DNA of 13,587 nt from positions 1 through 13,587 of the forward strand of contig PKWS01000141.1 of the NCBI GenBank assembly GCA_003132105.1, in the 5' to 3' direction. The notes beneath the pieces were generated by a model. It saw only the letters and a list, made by a program, of their open reading frames with translations, did not search any database and was not told the DNA's origin. This DNA is from Desulfosporosinus sp. GTDB lineage: Bacteria; Bacillota; Desulfitobacteriia; Desulfitobacteriales; Desulfitobacteriaceae. Positions 8,361-13,587 of this stretch are shown here, piece after piece. The translations under genes were made by a program, and so were the position numbers. Numbering within the stretch: the stretch's first letter is position 1; the number at the start of each line of letters is the position of its first letter.

Positions 8361-8390
8361 CAATATATTGTTCGCCTAAGATATATCTTA
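8361..8390. repeat. Two adjacent AT-rich palindromes before the HD-GYP gene
   Basis: CAATATATTG (8361-8370) is a perfect 10-bp palindrome and TAAGATATATCTTA (8377-8390) a perfect 14-bp one, 6 bp apart, in the 72-bp gap before the HD-GYP start. They could be an operator or a weak RNA hairpin. AT-rich DNA makes short palindromes fairly common. Confidence 0.4.
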
Positions 8391-8411
8391 AGGAAAGCTG
8401 GCGGTGATGCT

Positions 8412-9494
8412 ATGCCAAGAACTAGGATGCTGGTTTCCCAGTGCGATGTCGGAACAATTATTTCTGAGGACGTAAAATCCTATCAGGGTATAACTTTGGT
8501 TGCCAAAGATTCCGTTTTGAATCAATATATCTTAGACCGCTTGGTGGATATGGGAATTTTGTATATTTGGACTTATTCTTCGGACACACCAGAAGCAAAA
8601 GTAACCCTCGCAAATAGCAAACAGGTTGAAGCGAGTTATGTGGAATCTATCCTAGTTGTAAAGCAGGTTCTGGGAGAACTTTCATCAGGAGGAAAATTAA
8701 ACTATCATAAGATTACTCAATTATCCGAACTAGTCTACGGTAGTGTTAATGATAGCGTCAATGTTGTTAAATATTTGAACAATATCAGAGATAAAGATGA
8801 ATATACCTATACTCATTGTGTGAATGTGGCTTTTTACTCTATGCTCATTGCCAAATGGCTTACTCTACCCAAAGAGGAAATAGAGGAAGTCATACAAGCG
8901 GGCTTACTTCATGATATTGGCAAGGTAGAAATACCGGATGAGATCCTTAACAAACCAGGGAAGTTATTAGAATTAGAGTTAGATATCATGCAGAGGCATT
9001 CTCTGATTGGATATTATTGCATCAAAAATATAACGGAAATTAGTCAACCCATTAAAGAGGCTGTGCTTTCCCACCACGAGAGAGTAGATGGCTCAGGCTA
9101 CCCCTATGGTTTAAAGGGGGATGAGATTGACTTATATGCGAAGATTATCGCCATTGCTGATGTTTATGATGCAATGACTCAGGATAGGGTCTACAAAAAA
9201 GGGGTTAATCCGTTTGTGGCCTTTGAAATGTTTCAGACACTTGGGATGGGAACGTTTGATGTCCATGTTTTAAACGTATTTTTAAAGAATATTGCTGTCA
9301 ATTTTACGGGCTTAGATGTCATTTTGGAAAACGGAGAACGCGGTGAAATTGTGTATGTTCCTCCTTATGAGATCACGAAGCCAATTATCTTAATTGGATC
9401 AAGCTTTATTGATCTTTTAGGCACAAATCGACGAATTATAAGTGTTGGCCAAGGCAACTCCAAGACGATCTTCGAAGAGGATTCATGCAAATAG
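8412..9494 (+). CDS. HD-GYP domain protein, probable cyclic-di-GMP phosphodiesterase
   Basis: HD-GYP proteins hydrolyse the second messenger cyclic-di-GMP, which governs motility versus attachment. Of 360 residues, about 1-60 form a small N-terminal domain (CDVGTIISEDV, then an ILDRLVDMGI helix) common in Firmicutes HD-GYP proteins. About 125-295 is the HD-GYP domain: H135, the H167-D168 metal pair in LLHDIGK, H196, HHERVDGSGYP (221-231) containing the GYP signature, and D250 in IADVYDAM. The metal-binding and signature residues look intact, so it is predicted to be active. A C-terminal beta-rich tail (about 300-345) resembles a short extension rather than a known receiver. There is no receiver domain, so regulation by the neighbouring kinase and response regulator would have to be by contact. 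The upstream site (GGTGAT) is weak. Confidence 0.93.
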   Translation: MPRTRMLVSQCDVGTIISEDVKSYQGITLVAKDSVLNQYILDRLVDMGILYIWTYSSDTPEAKVTLANSKQVEASYVESILVVKQVLGELSSGGKLNYHKITQLSELVYGSVNDSVNVVKYLNNIRDKDEYTYTHCVNVAFYSMLIAKWLTLPKEEIEEVIQAGLLHDIGKVEIPDEILNKPGKLLELELDIMQRHSLIGYYCIKNITEISQPIKEAVLSHHERVDGSGYPYGLKGDEIDLYAKIIAIADVYDAMTQDRVYKKGVNPFVAFEMFQTLGMGTFDVHVLNVFLKNIAVNFTGLDVILENGERGEIVYVPPYEITKPIILIGSSFIDLLGTNRRIISVGQGNSKTIFEEDSCK

Positions 9495-9568
9495 CACGTA
9501 ATACCCTAGCGAATCATCCTATGTTGAGCAGATAAGAATGTTCTTTAAGTGTGTTCTCGGCAAAGGAA

Positions 9569-9577
9569 TGTTATAAT
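9569..9577 (+). promoter_or_regulatory. Extended -10 promoter of the MazG-like gene
   Basis: TGTTATAAT combines a perfect TATAAT (9572-9577) with the upstream TG of an extended -10 element. No convincing -35 is visible at 16-18 bp, as is usual for extended -10 promoters. It lies 29 bp before the preferred start at 9607 and would separate this gene from the chemotaxis cluster. Confidence 0.6.
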
Positions 9578-9606
9578 TACTAAACTACTCAGTAATGGAG
9601 ATAAGA

Positions 9607-9966
9607 ATGTGGGAGGTTACGAAATTGACTTCAGATCATAAATTAGGGGAAGGCCTGATCGTTTCCAAGACAGTGACACTTCCGCGCTTGAACCGCTTGA
9701 GTCCTTCCTTGGAAAGCACAGCCCTAAAGATCATGGAAGAATCCGGGGAGCTAGCTCAAGCTATAGGCAAACTTAGGGGGCTAAGTGGGGAACGACAACG
9801 CCTCGAAGAAGATGAAGCCATGCAGATGGTGGCCCAAGAATTAGTCGACGTCGCTCAGACGGCTGTCACTATGATGTTTGTCTTAGAAGAACAGTATGGC
9901 ATCGATCTGGAAGCCATTTTGAAAGAACATATCACAAAACTACGGTTGAAGGGCTATTGCGATTAA
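9607..9966 (+). CDS. MazG-like nucleotide pyrophosphohydrolase
   Basis: This is a small all-alpha protein of the MazG/NTP-PPase superfamily, which cleaves nucleoside triphosphates to monophosphate and pyrophosphate, often to remove non-canonical or damaged nucleotides. Start 9607 is preferred because GGAG at 9597-9600 lies 6 bp upstream. An in-frame ATG at 9595 overlaps that site and would add four residues. The 119 residues include the family's metal-binding pattern: E44-E45-x-x-E48 (IMEESGELAQ) and E78-x-x-D81 (QELVDVAQ), 29 residues apart. The length is that of single-domain MazG-like proteins, about half of a tandem MazG. It is unrelated in function to the flanking genes. The exact substrate is unknown. 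Confidence 0.85.
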   Translation: MWEVTKLTSDHKLGEGLIVSKTVTLPRLNRLSPSLESTALKIMEESGELAQAIGKLRGLSGERQRLEEDEAMQMVAQELVDVAQTAVTMMFVLEEQYGIDLEAILKEHITKLRLKGYCD

Positions 9967-9990
9967 AATAGAAACAATCTGTGAGTAGTC

Positions 9991-10028
9991 TAGAATGGAG
10001 GACCAGATCGTACTGGTCCCCTATTCTA
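9991..10028 (+). repeat. 16-bp inverted repeat after the MazG-like gene, in the ABC-F leader
   Basis: The arms 9991-10006 and 10013-10028 pair over 16 positions with one A-C mismatch and one G-U pair, leaving a 6-nt ATCGTA loop. The stem begins 25 bp after the preceding stop codon. No T-run follows, so termination would be poor unless assisted. It may be the 3' end of the MazG-like transcript or a folding element of the ABC-F leader. Confidence 0.65.
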
Positions 10029-10041
10029 CGTCGATTAGCTT

Positions 10042-10083
10042 ATGGTATCTAAAACAGGAATCATTAGATTAGAATGTATTTAA
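10042..10083 (+). CDS. Possible 13-codon upstream ORF in the ABC-F leader
   Basis: ATG 10042 opens a reading frame of 13 codons (MVSKTGIIRLECI) ending at TAA 10081-10083, 35 bp before the ABC-F start. Some antibiotic-responsive ABC-F genes are controlled by short upstream peptides and attenuation. Against this, no ribosome binding site precedes the ATG. A chance ORF of this length is common. Confidence 0.2.
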   Translation: MVSKTGIIRLECI

Positions 10084-10117
10084 AAAAAGGAGTTTTAGTT
10101 AGGAGCGGACAATAGAA

Positions 10118-12013
10118 ATGATCGAGTGCAGTATTAACGATTTAACCAAATATTATGGGGCCAATAAACTATTTCATAACATATCTTTTGACTTAAAAAC
10201 AGGAGAAAGAATCGGACTGATCGGACAAAATGGTTGTGGAAAAACGACAATTTTGAAAATCATCATGGGGGTAGAGGATTGTCAAGAGGGTAATATAGCC
10301 ATTCGTAAAGACGCTAAAGTAGGCTATCTCAATCAAATGCCACTCTTTGAGGCAAGTGCAACCACGATGGATGTTATTGAATTAGCTTTTGAGAATGTTT
10401 TTAAGCTCAAGCAAGAGATGAAGGTCCTTGAAGAAAGACTCATCCAGCTTCAAGGAGAAGCTTTAGAAAAAACGATACAAAGCTATGGGCGTTTAACAGA
10501 GCAATTTGAAGCGCTTGGTGGATATGACATGGAAACGCATATCAGTAAAATAACAGAAGGTCTTCAAATTACAGACCTTTTAAAAGGAATGCTTTTCGAG
10601 CAACTGAGTGGCGGAGAAAAAACAAGGGTTATTTTAGCTAAAATTCTTTTGGAACAACCAGATGTTTTATTACTAGATGAACCCTCCAATCATTTAGATT
10701 TAGAAGCCATTGAATGGTTAGAAGGTTTTTTGAAGGAGTACAAGGGATCGGTCCTTGTCGTATCTCACGACAGGTATTTTTTAGACAGTGTTGTTCATAA
10801 GATTTTGGAGCTGGAATTTAACCGTGTCGTGCCCTACCTTGGGAATTACAGCTATTATGTCGTAGAAAAGGAACGTCGCTTTTTAATAGAGTATAAGGTG
10901 TATCAAAATCAACAGAAAAAGATTGATAATATGGAGCGGCAAATTGAGCGTTATCGTATTTGGGGTGCCATGAGAGACAGCGAAAAAATGTTCAAGCGCG
11001 CTAAAGAATTAGAAAAACGACTAGAGAAAATAGACACACTAGATCGGCCTGTTTTTGAAAAGAGAAAGGTTCGATTAGATGCTCAAACCATTAATAGAAC
11101 CGGGAAAATAGTCCTTGAAACGGAAGGCCTTGCTAAGCATTTCGGTGATAAAAATTTGCTGCAAGAGGTTAGCCTCACTATTTTATATCAGGACAGTGTA
11201 TGCATCGTAGGGAGTAATGGCAGTGGCAAAACAACGCTGCTGAAAATGATCCTTAGGGAATGTGAACCGGATTCTGGGTCGATTAAAATAGGATCACGAG
11301 TGAAAATCGGTTATCTTCCTCAGAACGTGGTCTATGAAGACGAAGAGTTGACGATTTTAGAGTATTTTTTGCAGTTGCATGATCTGACCCAAGGAGAAGC
11401 AAGATCTCAATTAGCAAAAGCCTTATTTATGAAGGAAGATGTTAACAAGAAAATTAAATCTTTGTCCGGTGGAGAAAAAAGCAGGTTGAAGCTTTGCTCG
11501 TTGACCTTTGAAAAAGTGAATTTTATGATTCTGGATGAGCCCACCAATCACTTGGACATTGATTCTAGGGAAGTATTAGAAGAAACCTTGATCCAATTCG
11601 ATGGGACGCTATTCTTTGTTTCTCATGATCGCTATTTTATCAATAAGGTCGCGGATAAGATGATGGCGATTGAGAATAAAGGGATCAAAATTTATCAGGG
11701 CGATTACAGCTATTATCTGGATGAGCATAAAAAAGGACTAGGAAAATTGAGTGTGGCACCACCTAGTTTGCCGTCAAAGTCGATTAAGAAAAAGGTGGCC
11801 TCCGAGCAACCAAAGAACATAAATTTATCTAAAAAATTAGAGCGTCTTGAAGAAGAAATTGAACAGTATGAACGTAAAATTAAAGTGATTGACGGAGAAA
11901 TGGTGGAATTCGCCTTGGATGCCAATCGCTTAAATGAGCTATTTCAAGCAAAGGAAGTTCTGGAAGAAGAGCTTGAAAACTGCTTAGAGCAATGGGGAGC
12001 AACCCAAGAATAG
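10118..12013 (+). CDS. ABC-F family ATPase (ribosome-associated, no membrane domain)
   Basis: ABC-F proteins have two ATPase cassettes and no transmembrane part. They bind the ribosomal E site, acting in translation or in protection against ribosome-targeting antibiotics. Of 631 residues, cassette 1 (about 1-245) has Walker A GQNGCGKTT (36-44), signature LSGGE (163-167), Walker B LLLDEP (184-189) and H217. The interdomain linker (about 246-325) is charged and helical, carrying RIWGAMRDSEKMFKRAKE, as expected of the P-site tRNA interaction motif. Cassette 2 (about 328-535) has GSNGSGKTT (365-373), LSGGE (449-453), LDEP (472-475) and H503. The C-terminal extension (about 565-625) is a coiled coil like that of Uup/YdiF-type members. 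All catalytic motifs are intact. Housekeeping and resistance members cannot be separated by eye. AGGAG (10101-10105) lies 12 bp before the ATG, unusually far; a stronger AAAGGAG (10086-10092) lies farther still. Confidence 0.93.
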   Translation: MIECSINDLTKYYGANKLFHNISFDLKTGERIGLIGQNGCGKTTILKIIMGVEDCQEGNIAIRKDAKVGYLNQMPLFEASATTMDVIELAFENVFKLKQEMKVLEERLIQLQGEALEKTIQSYGRLTEQFEALGGYDMETHISKITEGLQITDLLKGMLFEQLSGGEKTRVILAKILLEQPDVLLLDEPSNHLDLEAIEWLEGFLKEYKGSVLVVSHDRYFLDSVVHKILELEFNRVVPYLGNYSYYVVEKERRFLIEYKVYQNQQKKIDNMERQIERYRIWGAMRDSEKMFKRAKELEKRLEKIDTLDRPVFEKRKVRLDAQTINRTGKIVLETEGLAKHFGDKNLLQEVSLTILYQDSVCIVGSNGSGKTTLLKMILRECEPDSGSIKIGSRVKIGYLPQNVVYEDEELTILEYFLQLHDLTQGEARSQLAKALFMKEDVNKKIKSLSGGEKSRLKLCSLTFEKVNFMILDEPTNHLDIDSREVLEETLIQFDGTLFFVSHDRYFINKVADKMMAIENKGIKIYQGDYSYYLDEHKKGLGKLSVAPPSLPSKSIKKKVASEQPKNINLSKKLERLEEEIEQYERKIKVIDGEMVEFALDANRLNELFQAKEVLEEELENCLEQWGATQE

Positions 12014-12030
12014 TGAGTGGAGTTCAAGAA

Positions 12031-12054
12031 GGCTGGGCACTAGCCATGTTTTTT
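12031..12054 (+). terminator. Weak intrinsic terminator candidate for the ABC-F gene
   Basis: GGCT (12031-12034) and AGCC (12042-12045) form a short stem around a 7-nt loop. A run of six T (12049-12054) follows after three bases. It lies 17 bp past the ABC-F stop, in the 43-bp gap between convergent genes, where a terminator is expected. The stem is short, so confidence is modest. Confidence 0.4.
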
Positions 12055-12056
12055 GC

Positions 12057-12566
12057 CTACTCTTTAACAAGGATCTTTGTAATTTCTGCAATATATAAGG
12101 TGTGATAGTCACTATCAGGATACCATTTTTCATTAAGTTCTTGCGCAATGAAGTACTCGGATTTGAATTCTTGTGCATAAAGTTTCTTACAGAGAATTGC
12201 GATATTTGCTTCTTCAAAATACGGAATATCATCGGTATGGAGAACAGTTAAAAGGGAGTTTTTAATTTTATCTTCATCTCTGCCGGACTTTGTTCCAAGA
12301 TAACTTAAGGTAGTTCTAAAGCTGTTATCCAAAAAAGAGAGAGAAAATGTTTCGGAGTTATCTACAAACTCCTTGGTGTAGCGTTGTGGACGAATAACAA
12401 TGTAGGCAACATTCTTAGCCCACATTACACCAACCCCCCCCCAAGAGGCAGTCATGGTGTTAACCTTTCCATCCTTTTCAGCAGTAATGAGCATCCAATC
12501 TTTACCTATTAACTTAAACGGACTTTGTTCAAGAAGTTCTGGTACGATTTCATTGAATTTAGACAT
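12057..12566 (-). CDS. Flavin reductase-like / FMN-binding split-barrel protein
   Basis: This minus-strand gene is convergent with the ABC-F gene. The 169 residues fit the flavin reductase-like, FMN-binding split beta-barrel family common in anaerobic Firmicutes. Visible are NTMTASWGGVG (36-46), the FMN phosphate-binding-type segment, then RPQRYT (59-64) and SFLDNSFR (77-84), both typical of this group. There is no signal peptide or membrane segment. Members bind FMN and may reduce flavin with NAD(P)H or act as redox-stress proteins; the substrate here is unknown. The ATG has AAGGAGA (complement of 12574-12580) 7 bp upstream. The coding strand has nine consecutive G (complement of 12434-12442) encoding W42-G-G-V45, so one slipped base would kill the protein. 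Confidence 0.88.
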   Translation of the reverse strand: MSKFNEIVPELLEQSPFKLIGKDWMLITAEKDGKVNTMTASWGGVGVMWAKNVAYIVIRPQRYTKEFVDNSETFSLSFLDNSFRTTLSYLGTKSGRDEDKIKNSLLTVLHTDDIPYFEEANIAILCKKLYAQEFKSEYFIAQELNEKWYPDSDYHTLYIAEITKILVKE

Positions 12567-12713
12567 AACATTATCTCCTTTGGTTAAGTTTTTGAATTTA
12601 CCAATTCCATCCCGACCGCCTGATATTTTTTAGCGAAGTGGAAATGGGGTTGAGTGCACAATTCCATAGAACCTAAGCTATTCCCTATGTTTTGTACCCT
12701 AAGTATATACTGA

Positions 12714-12730
12714 TACCATATTAAATGGTA
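12714..12730. repeat. Inverted repeat TACCAT-N5-ATGGTA over the leftward -10, operator candidate
   Basis: The perfect 6-bp arms (12714-12719 and 12725-12730) with a 5-bp AT spacer cover the -10 element of the proposed leftward promoter. That is a classic position for a dimeric repressor site. No regulator gene for it is visible in the window. Confidence 0.4.
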
Positions 12731-12746
12731 AACAGTTCATTATCAA
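12718..12746 (-). promoter_or_regulatory. Probable promoter of the flavin reductase-like gene
   Basis: On the minus strand TTGATA (complement of 12741-12746) and TAATAT (complement of 12718-12723) are separated by 17 bp. The -35 matches 5 of 6 consensus bases and the -10 matches 4 of 6. Transcription would start near 12710, giving an untranslated leader of about 145 nt. A closer promoter was not recognised. Confidence 0.45.
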
Positions 12747-12770
12747 GTAAACGCTCGGTATTAGTTCTAT

Positions 12771-12818
12771 AAATCATAATGCAGCTAGTCTCTCCAGAGA
12801 CCGGCTGCATTATGATTT
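12771..12818. repeat. Long perfect hairpin (15-bp arms) in the divergent spacer
   Basis: The arm AAATCATAATGCAGC (12771-12785) is the exact reverse complement of 12804-12818. Inside lies a second stem GTCTC/GAGAC (12788-12792, 12797-12801) with a TCCA loop, separated by a 2-nt internal loop. It lies between two divergent transcription units, upstream of both proposed promoters, so it terminates neither flanking gene. Neither strand has a long T-run after it. Possible roles are a leftover terminator, a small-RNA 3' end, a cruciform insulator or a copy of a dispersed repeat. Confidence 0.75.
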
Positions 12819-12859
12819 AATCTAGTGACATAGCCAATTGAACTGTAAAAAGGGGTAAA

Positions 12860-12947
12860 TATTATTAAACTTAATAATACTAAGATATATATTAAATATA
12901 TTAAACAATACATTGACATAATTAATATATAAGTTTATTATATTAAT
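12860..12947. repeat. AT-rich region with nested inverted repeats before the DUF2089-like gene
   Basis: TATTATTAA (12860-12868) and TTAATAATA (12871-12879) form 9-bp arms with a 2-bp spacer. ATTAATATA (12921-12929) and TATATTAAT (12939-12947) form 9-bp arms across the -10 element. The stretch is almost entirely A/T. The second repeat is well placed for an operator. The first could be an upstream promoter element or a second site. Base composition alone makes such repeats more likely, so function is unproven. Confidence 0.45.
12913..12941 (+). promoter_or_regulatory. Near-consensus sigma-A promoter of the DUF2089-like gene
   Basis: TTGACA (12913-12918) is a perfect -35. TATTAT (12936-12941) matches 5 of 6 bases of the -10. 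The spacer is exactly 17 bp. Transcription would start near 12948, about 40 bp before the TTG start codon. It is the best promoter match in the window. Confidence 0.75.
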
Positions 12948-12975
12948 TATAGAAGTGCTTTGGGAAACTTAACGT

Positions 12976-12991
12976 AGAGGTGAAGATTTTG
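12976..12991 (+). promoter_or_regulatory. Ribosome binding site and TTG start of the DUF2089-like gene
   Basis: AGAGGTGA (12976-12983) lies 5 bp before TTG 12989, the ideal distance. The alternative GTG at 12980 is inside this site and cannot use it. This moves the start three codons downstream of the longest reading frame. Confidence 0.65.
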
Positions 12992-13402
12992 GATTATATG
13001 ATGCCCCATCGCTGTCCAGTGTGCGACCACGAAATGAAGATTAGTAAGTTAACTTGTACCTACTGTCCGACGAAAATCGAAGGGGAATTTAGTTCGTGTA
13101 AGTTTTGTCGGCTTCCAGCAGAACAGTTAATATTCATGGAAGCATTTATTAAATGTCGTGGGAATATCAAAGAGGTGGAAAAAGAGTTGGGTATATCTTA
13201 TCCCACGGTTCGAAGTCGCTTAGATAGTGTCATTGAGGCGCTTGGTTACGCGGTGGATAAGGAAAGGGTTCCTGAAAATGATAAGGAAAATTCTCATGAG
13301 GAAAGTGTGCGCAGACAGGAGATCTTAGAAGCTCTGGAGCGTGGGGAAGTTTCAGCACAGGAAGCTACACGTCAAATGAGGAAAAAGATAAGTAAAGCTT
13401 GA
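12989..13402 (+). CDS. DUF2089-like zinc-ribbon and helix-turn-helix protein
   Basis: This is a probable DNA-binding or stress-related regulator of about 137 residues. The N-terminus has three CxxC pairs at an even 14-residue spacing: C9/C12 (CPVC), C23/C26 (CTYC) and C37/C40 (CKFC). The first two form a zinc ribbon; the third may add a second site. Then comes a segment matching DUF2089 proteins as I recall them: IEGEF, PAEQLIFMEAF, and a helix-turn-helix at about 56-87 (GNIKEVEKELGISYPTVRSR). The C-terminus (about 107-130, EILEALERGEVSAQEA) is a short helical hairpin like the SHOCT-type or DUF4097-associated motif. No target is known. A truncated gene starting with a similar helical motif follows 25 bp downstream, suggesting a former operon. 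The 9-bp inverted repeat over its own promoter would allow autoregulation, which is inference. Confidence 0.85.
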   Translation: MDYMMPHRCPVCDHEMKISKLTCTYCPTKIEGEFSSCKFCRLPAEQLIFMEAFIKCRGNIKEVEKELGISYPTVRSRLDSVIEALGYAVDKERVPENDKENSHEESVRRQEILEALERGEVSAQEATRQMRKKISKA

Positions 13403-13427
13403 GAGGGATGGAAGGGGAGTAGAGAAA

Positions 13428-13514
13428 ATGAGCAGTGAAAAAATGAAGATTCTCGAGATGATCCAAGAAGGATGTGGTACTACAAATATATTGGGGGAGA
13501 ACGCTGCCCCATAG
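13428..13514 (+). pseudogene. 5' remnant of a SHOCT-like/DUF4097-type gene, cut at a recombination junction
   Basis: ATG 13428 has a good AAGGGGAG site 9 bp upstream and encodes MSSEKMKILEMIQEG. This matches the usual start of SHOCT-like N-terminal helices (normally continuing K-I-T-x-E-E-A) found in membrane-stress genes that accompany DUF2089. After about 15 codons (near 13472) the expected sequence stops. The frame runs through foreign DNA for 13 residues to TAG 13512-13514. The rest of the gene, normally some hundreds of codons, is absent. Only the short N-terminus supports the family call. Confidence 0.65.
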
Positions 13515-13587
13515 TAGATACCTGGTGGCAAACTGAAACGGGTATGATTATGATGACGCCGATTCCAGGGATTACCCCTCTTAAACC
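13472..13587 (+). pseudogene. acs: Internal fragment of acetyl-CoA synthetase (5' missing, runs off window)
   Basis: From 13475 the second forward frame reads WYYKYIGGERCPIVDTWWQT, then ETG and TPIPGITPLKP. This is unmistakably the core of acetate-CoA ligase, which makes acetyl-CoA from acetate, ATP and CoA. DTWWQTETG is a conserved adenylate-binding motif found in the middle of the roughly 650-residue enzyme. Everything N-terminal to it is missing: upstream DNA belongs to another gene in another frame, and the frame meets a TGA at 13436-13438. No ribosome binding site at a workable distance precedes ATG 13472. Whether the C-terminal part is complete cannot be seen. A true internal deletion and an assembly chimera are both possible. 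Confidence 0.85.

Noticed and set aside
9495..9568. Terminator for the chemotaxis cluster
   Set aside because: Only a weak AAGAA/TTCTT repeat was found, with no GC stem and no T-run, so no terminator is called here.
10118..12013. ABC transporter or exporter
   Set aside because: There are two fused ATPase cassettes with a charged linker, no membrane segment and no permease gene nearby. This is the ABC-F architecture.
12603..12667. Direct repeat AATTCCAT (12603-12610 and 12660-12667) as the ends of a mobile element
   Set aside because: Eight AT-rich bases repeated once, with no inverted ends or transposase, is within chance.
12840..12950. AT-rich repeats as a replication origin or attachment site
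   Set aside because: No DnaA-box cluster, dnaA/dnaN neighbour, integrase or tRNA is present. The promoter explanation is simpler.

Overview
The window looks like a piece of a low-GC, Gram-positive Firmicutes (Clostridia) chromosome, probably an anaerobe of the Desulfosporosinus/Desulfitobacterium kind. This is inferred from the protein flavour, the strong AGGAGG-type ribosome binding sites, frequent GTG/TTG starts and AT-rich spacers. No rRNA or tRNA marker is present, so the genus is a guess. There is no tRNA, rRNA, CRISPR array or insertion sequence.

Positions 1-9494 are one plus-strand signalling cluster: the 3' end of cheW, a membrane methyl-accepting chemotaxis protein, cheR, cheB, cheD, a very large soluble hybrid histidine kinase (about five PAS domains, kinase core, receiver, Hpt), a single-domain response regulator and an HD-GYP protein. 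Spacing is tight (cheR-cheB 2 bp apart, cheB-cheD overlapping by 8 bp, kinase-regulator separated by 19 bp). It reads as a chemosensory array with its adaptation enzymes (methylation, demethylation, deamidation), followed by a phosphorelay whose last gene is a probable cyclic-di-GMP phosphodiesterase. No cheA is visible; it may lie upstream of the window. The kinase lacks a normal start codon at the place its first PAS domain requires.

Positions 9495-12013 hold two probably independent plus-strand genes. One is a small MazG-like nucleotide pyrophosphohydrolase with its own extended -10 promoter. The other is an ABC-F ATPase (ribosome-associated, not a transporter), preceded by a leader with a 16-bp hairpin and a possible 13-codon upstream ORF. 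A convergent minus-strand flavin reductase-family gene follows; its coding strand carries a run of nine G.

Positions 12567-12988 are a spacer between divergent genes. It contains a probable leftward promoter with an inverted repeat over its -10, a long 15-bp-arm hairpin that lies outside both transcription units, and a near-consensus rightward promoter in very AT-rich, repeat-filled DNA. That promoter drives a DUF2089-like zinc-ribbon/helix-turn-helix protein.

The right edge is broken. A gene beginning like SHOCT-like/DUF4097-type proteins is cut after about 15 codons and joined, in a different frame, to the interior of an acetyl-CoA synthetase gene that runs off the window. This is either a real deletion/recombination scar or an assembly chimera, and it is the most anomalous point in the window.
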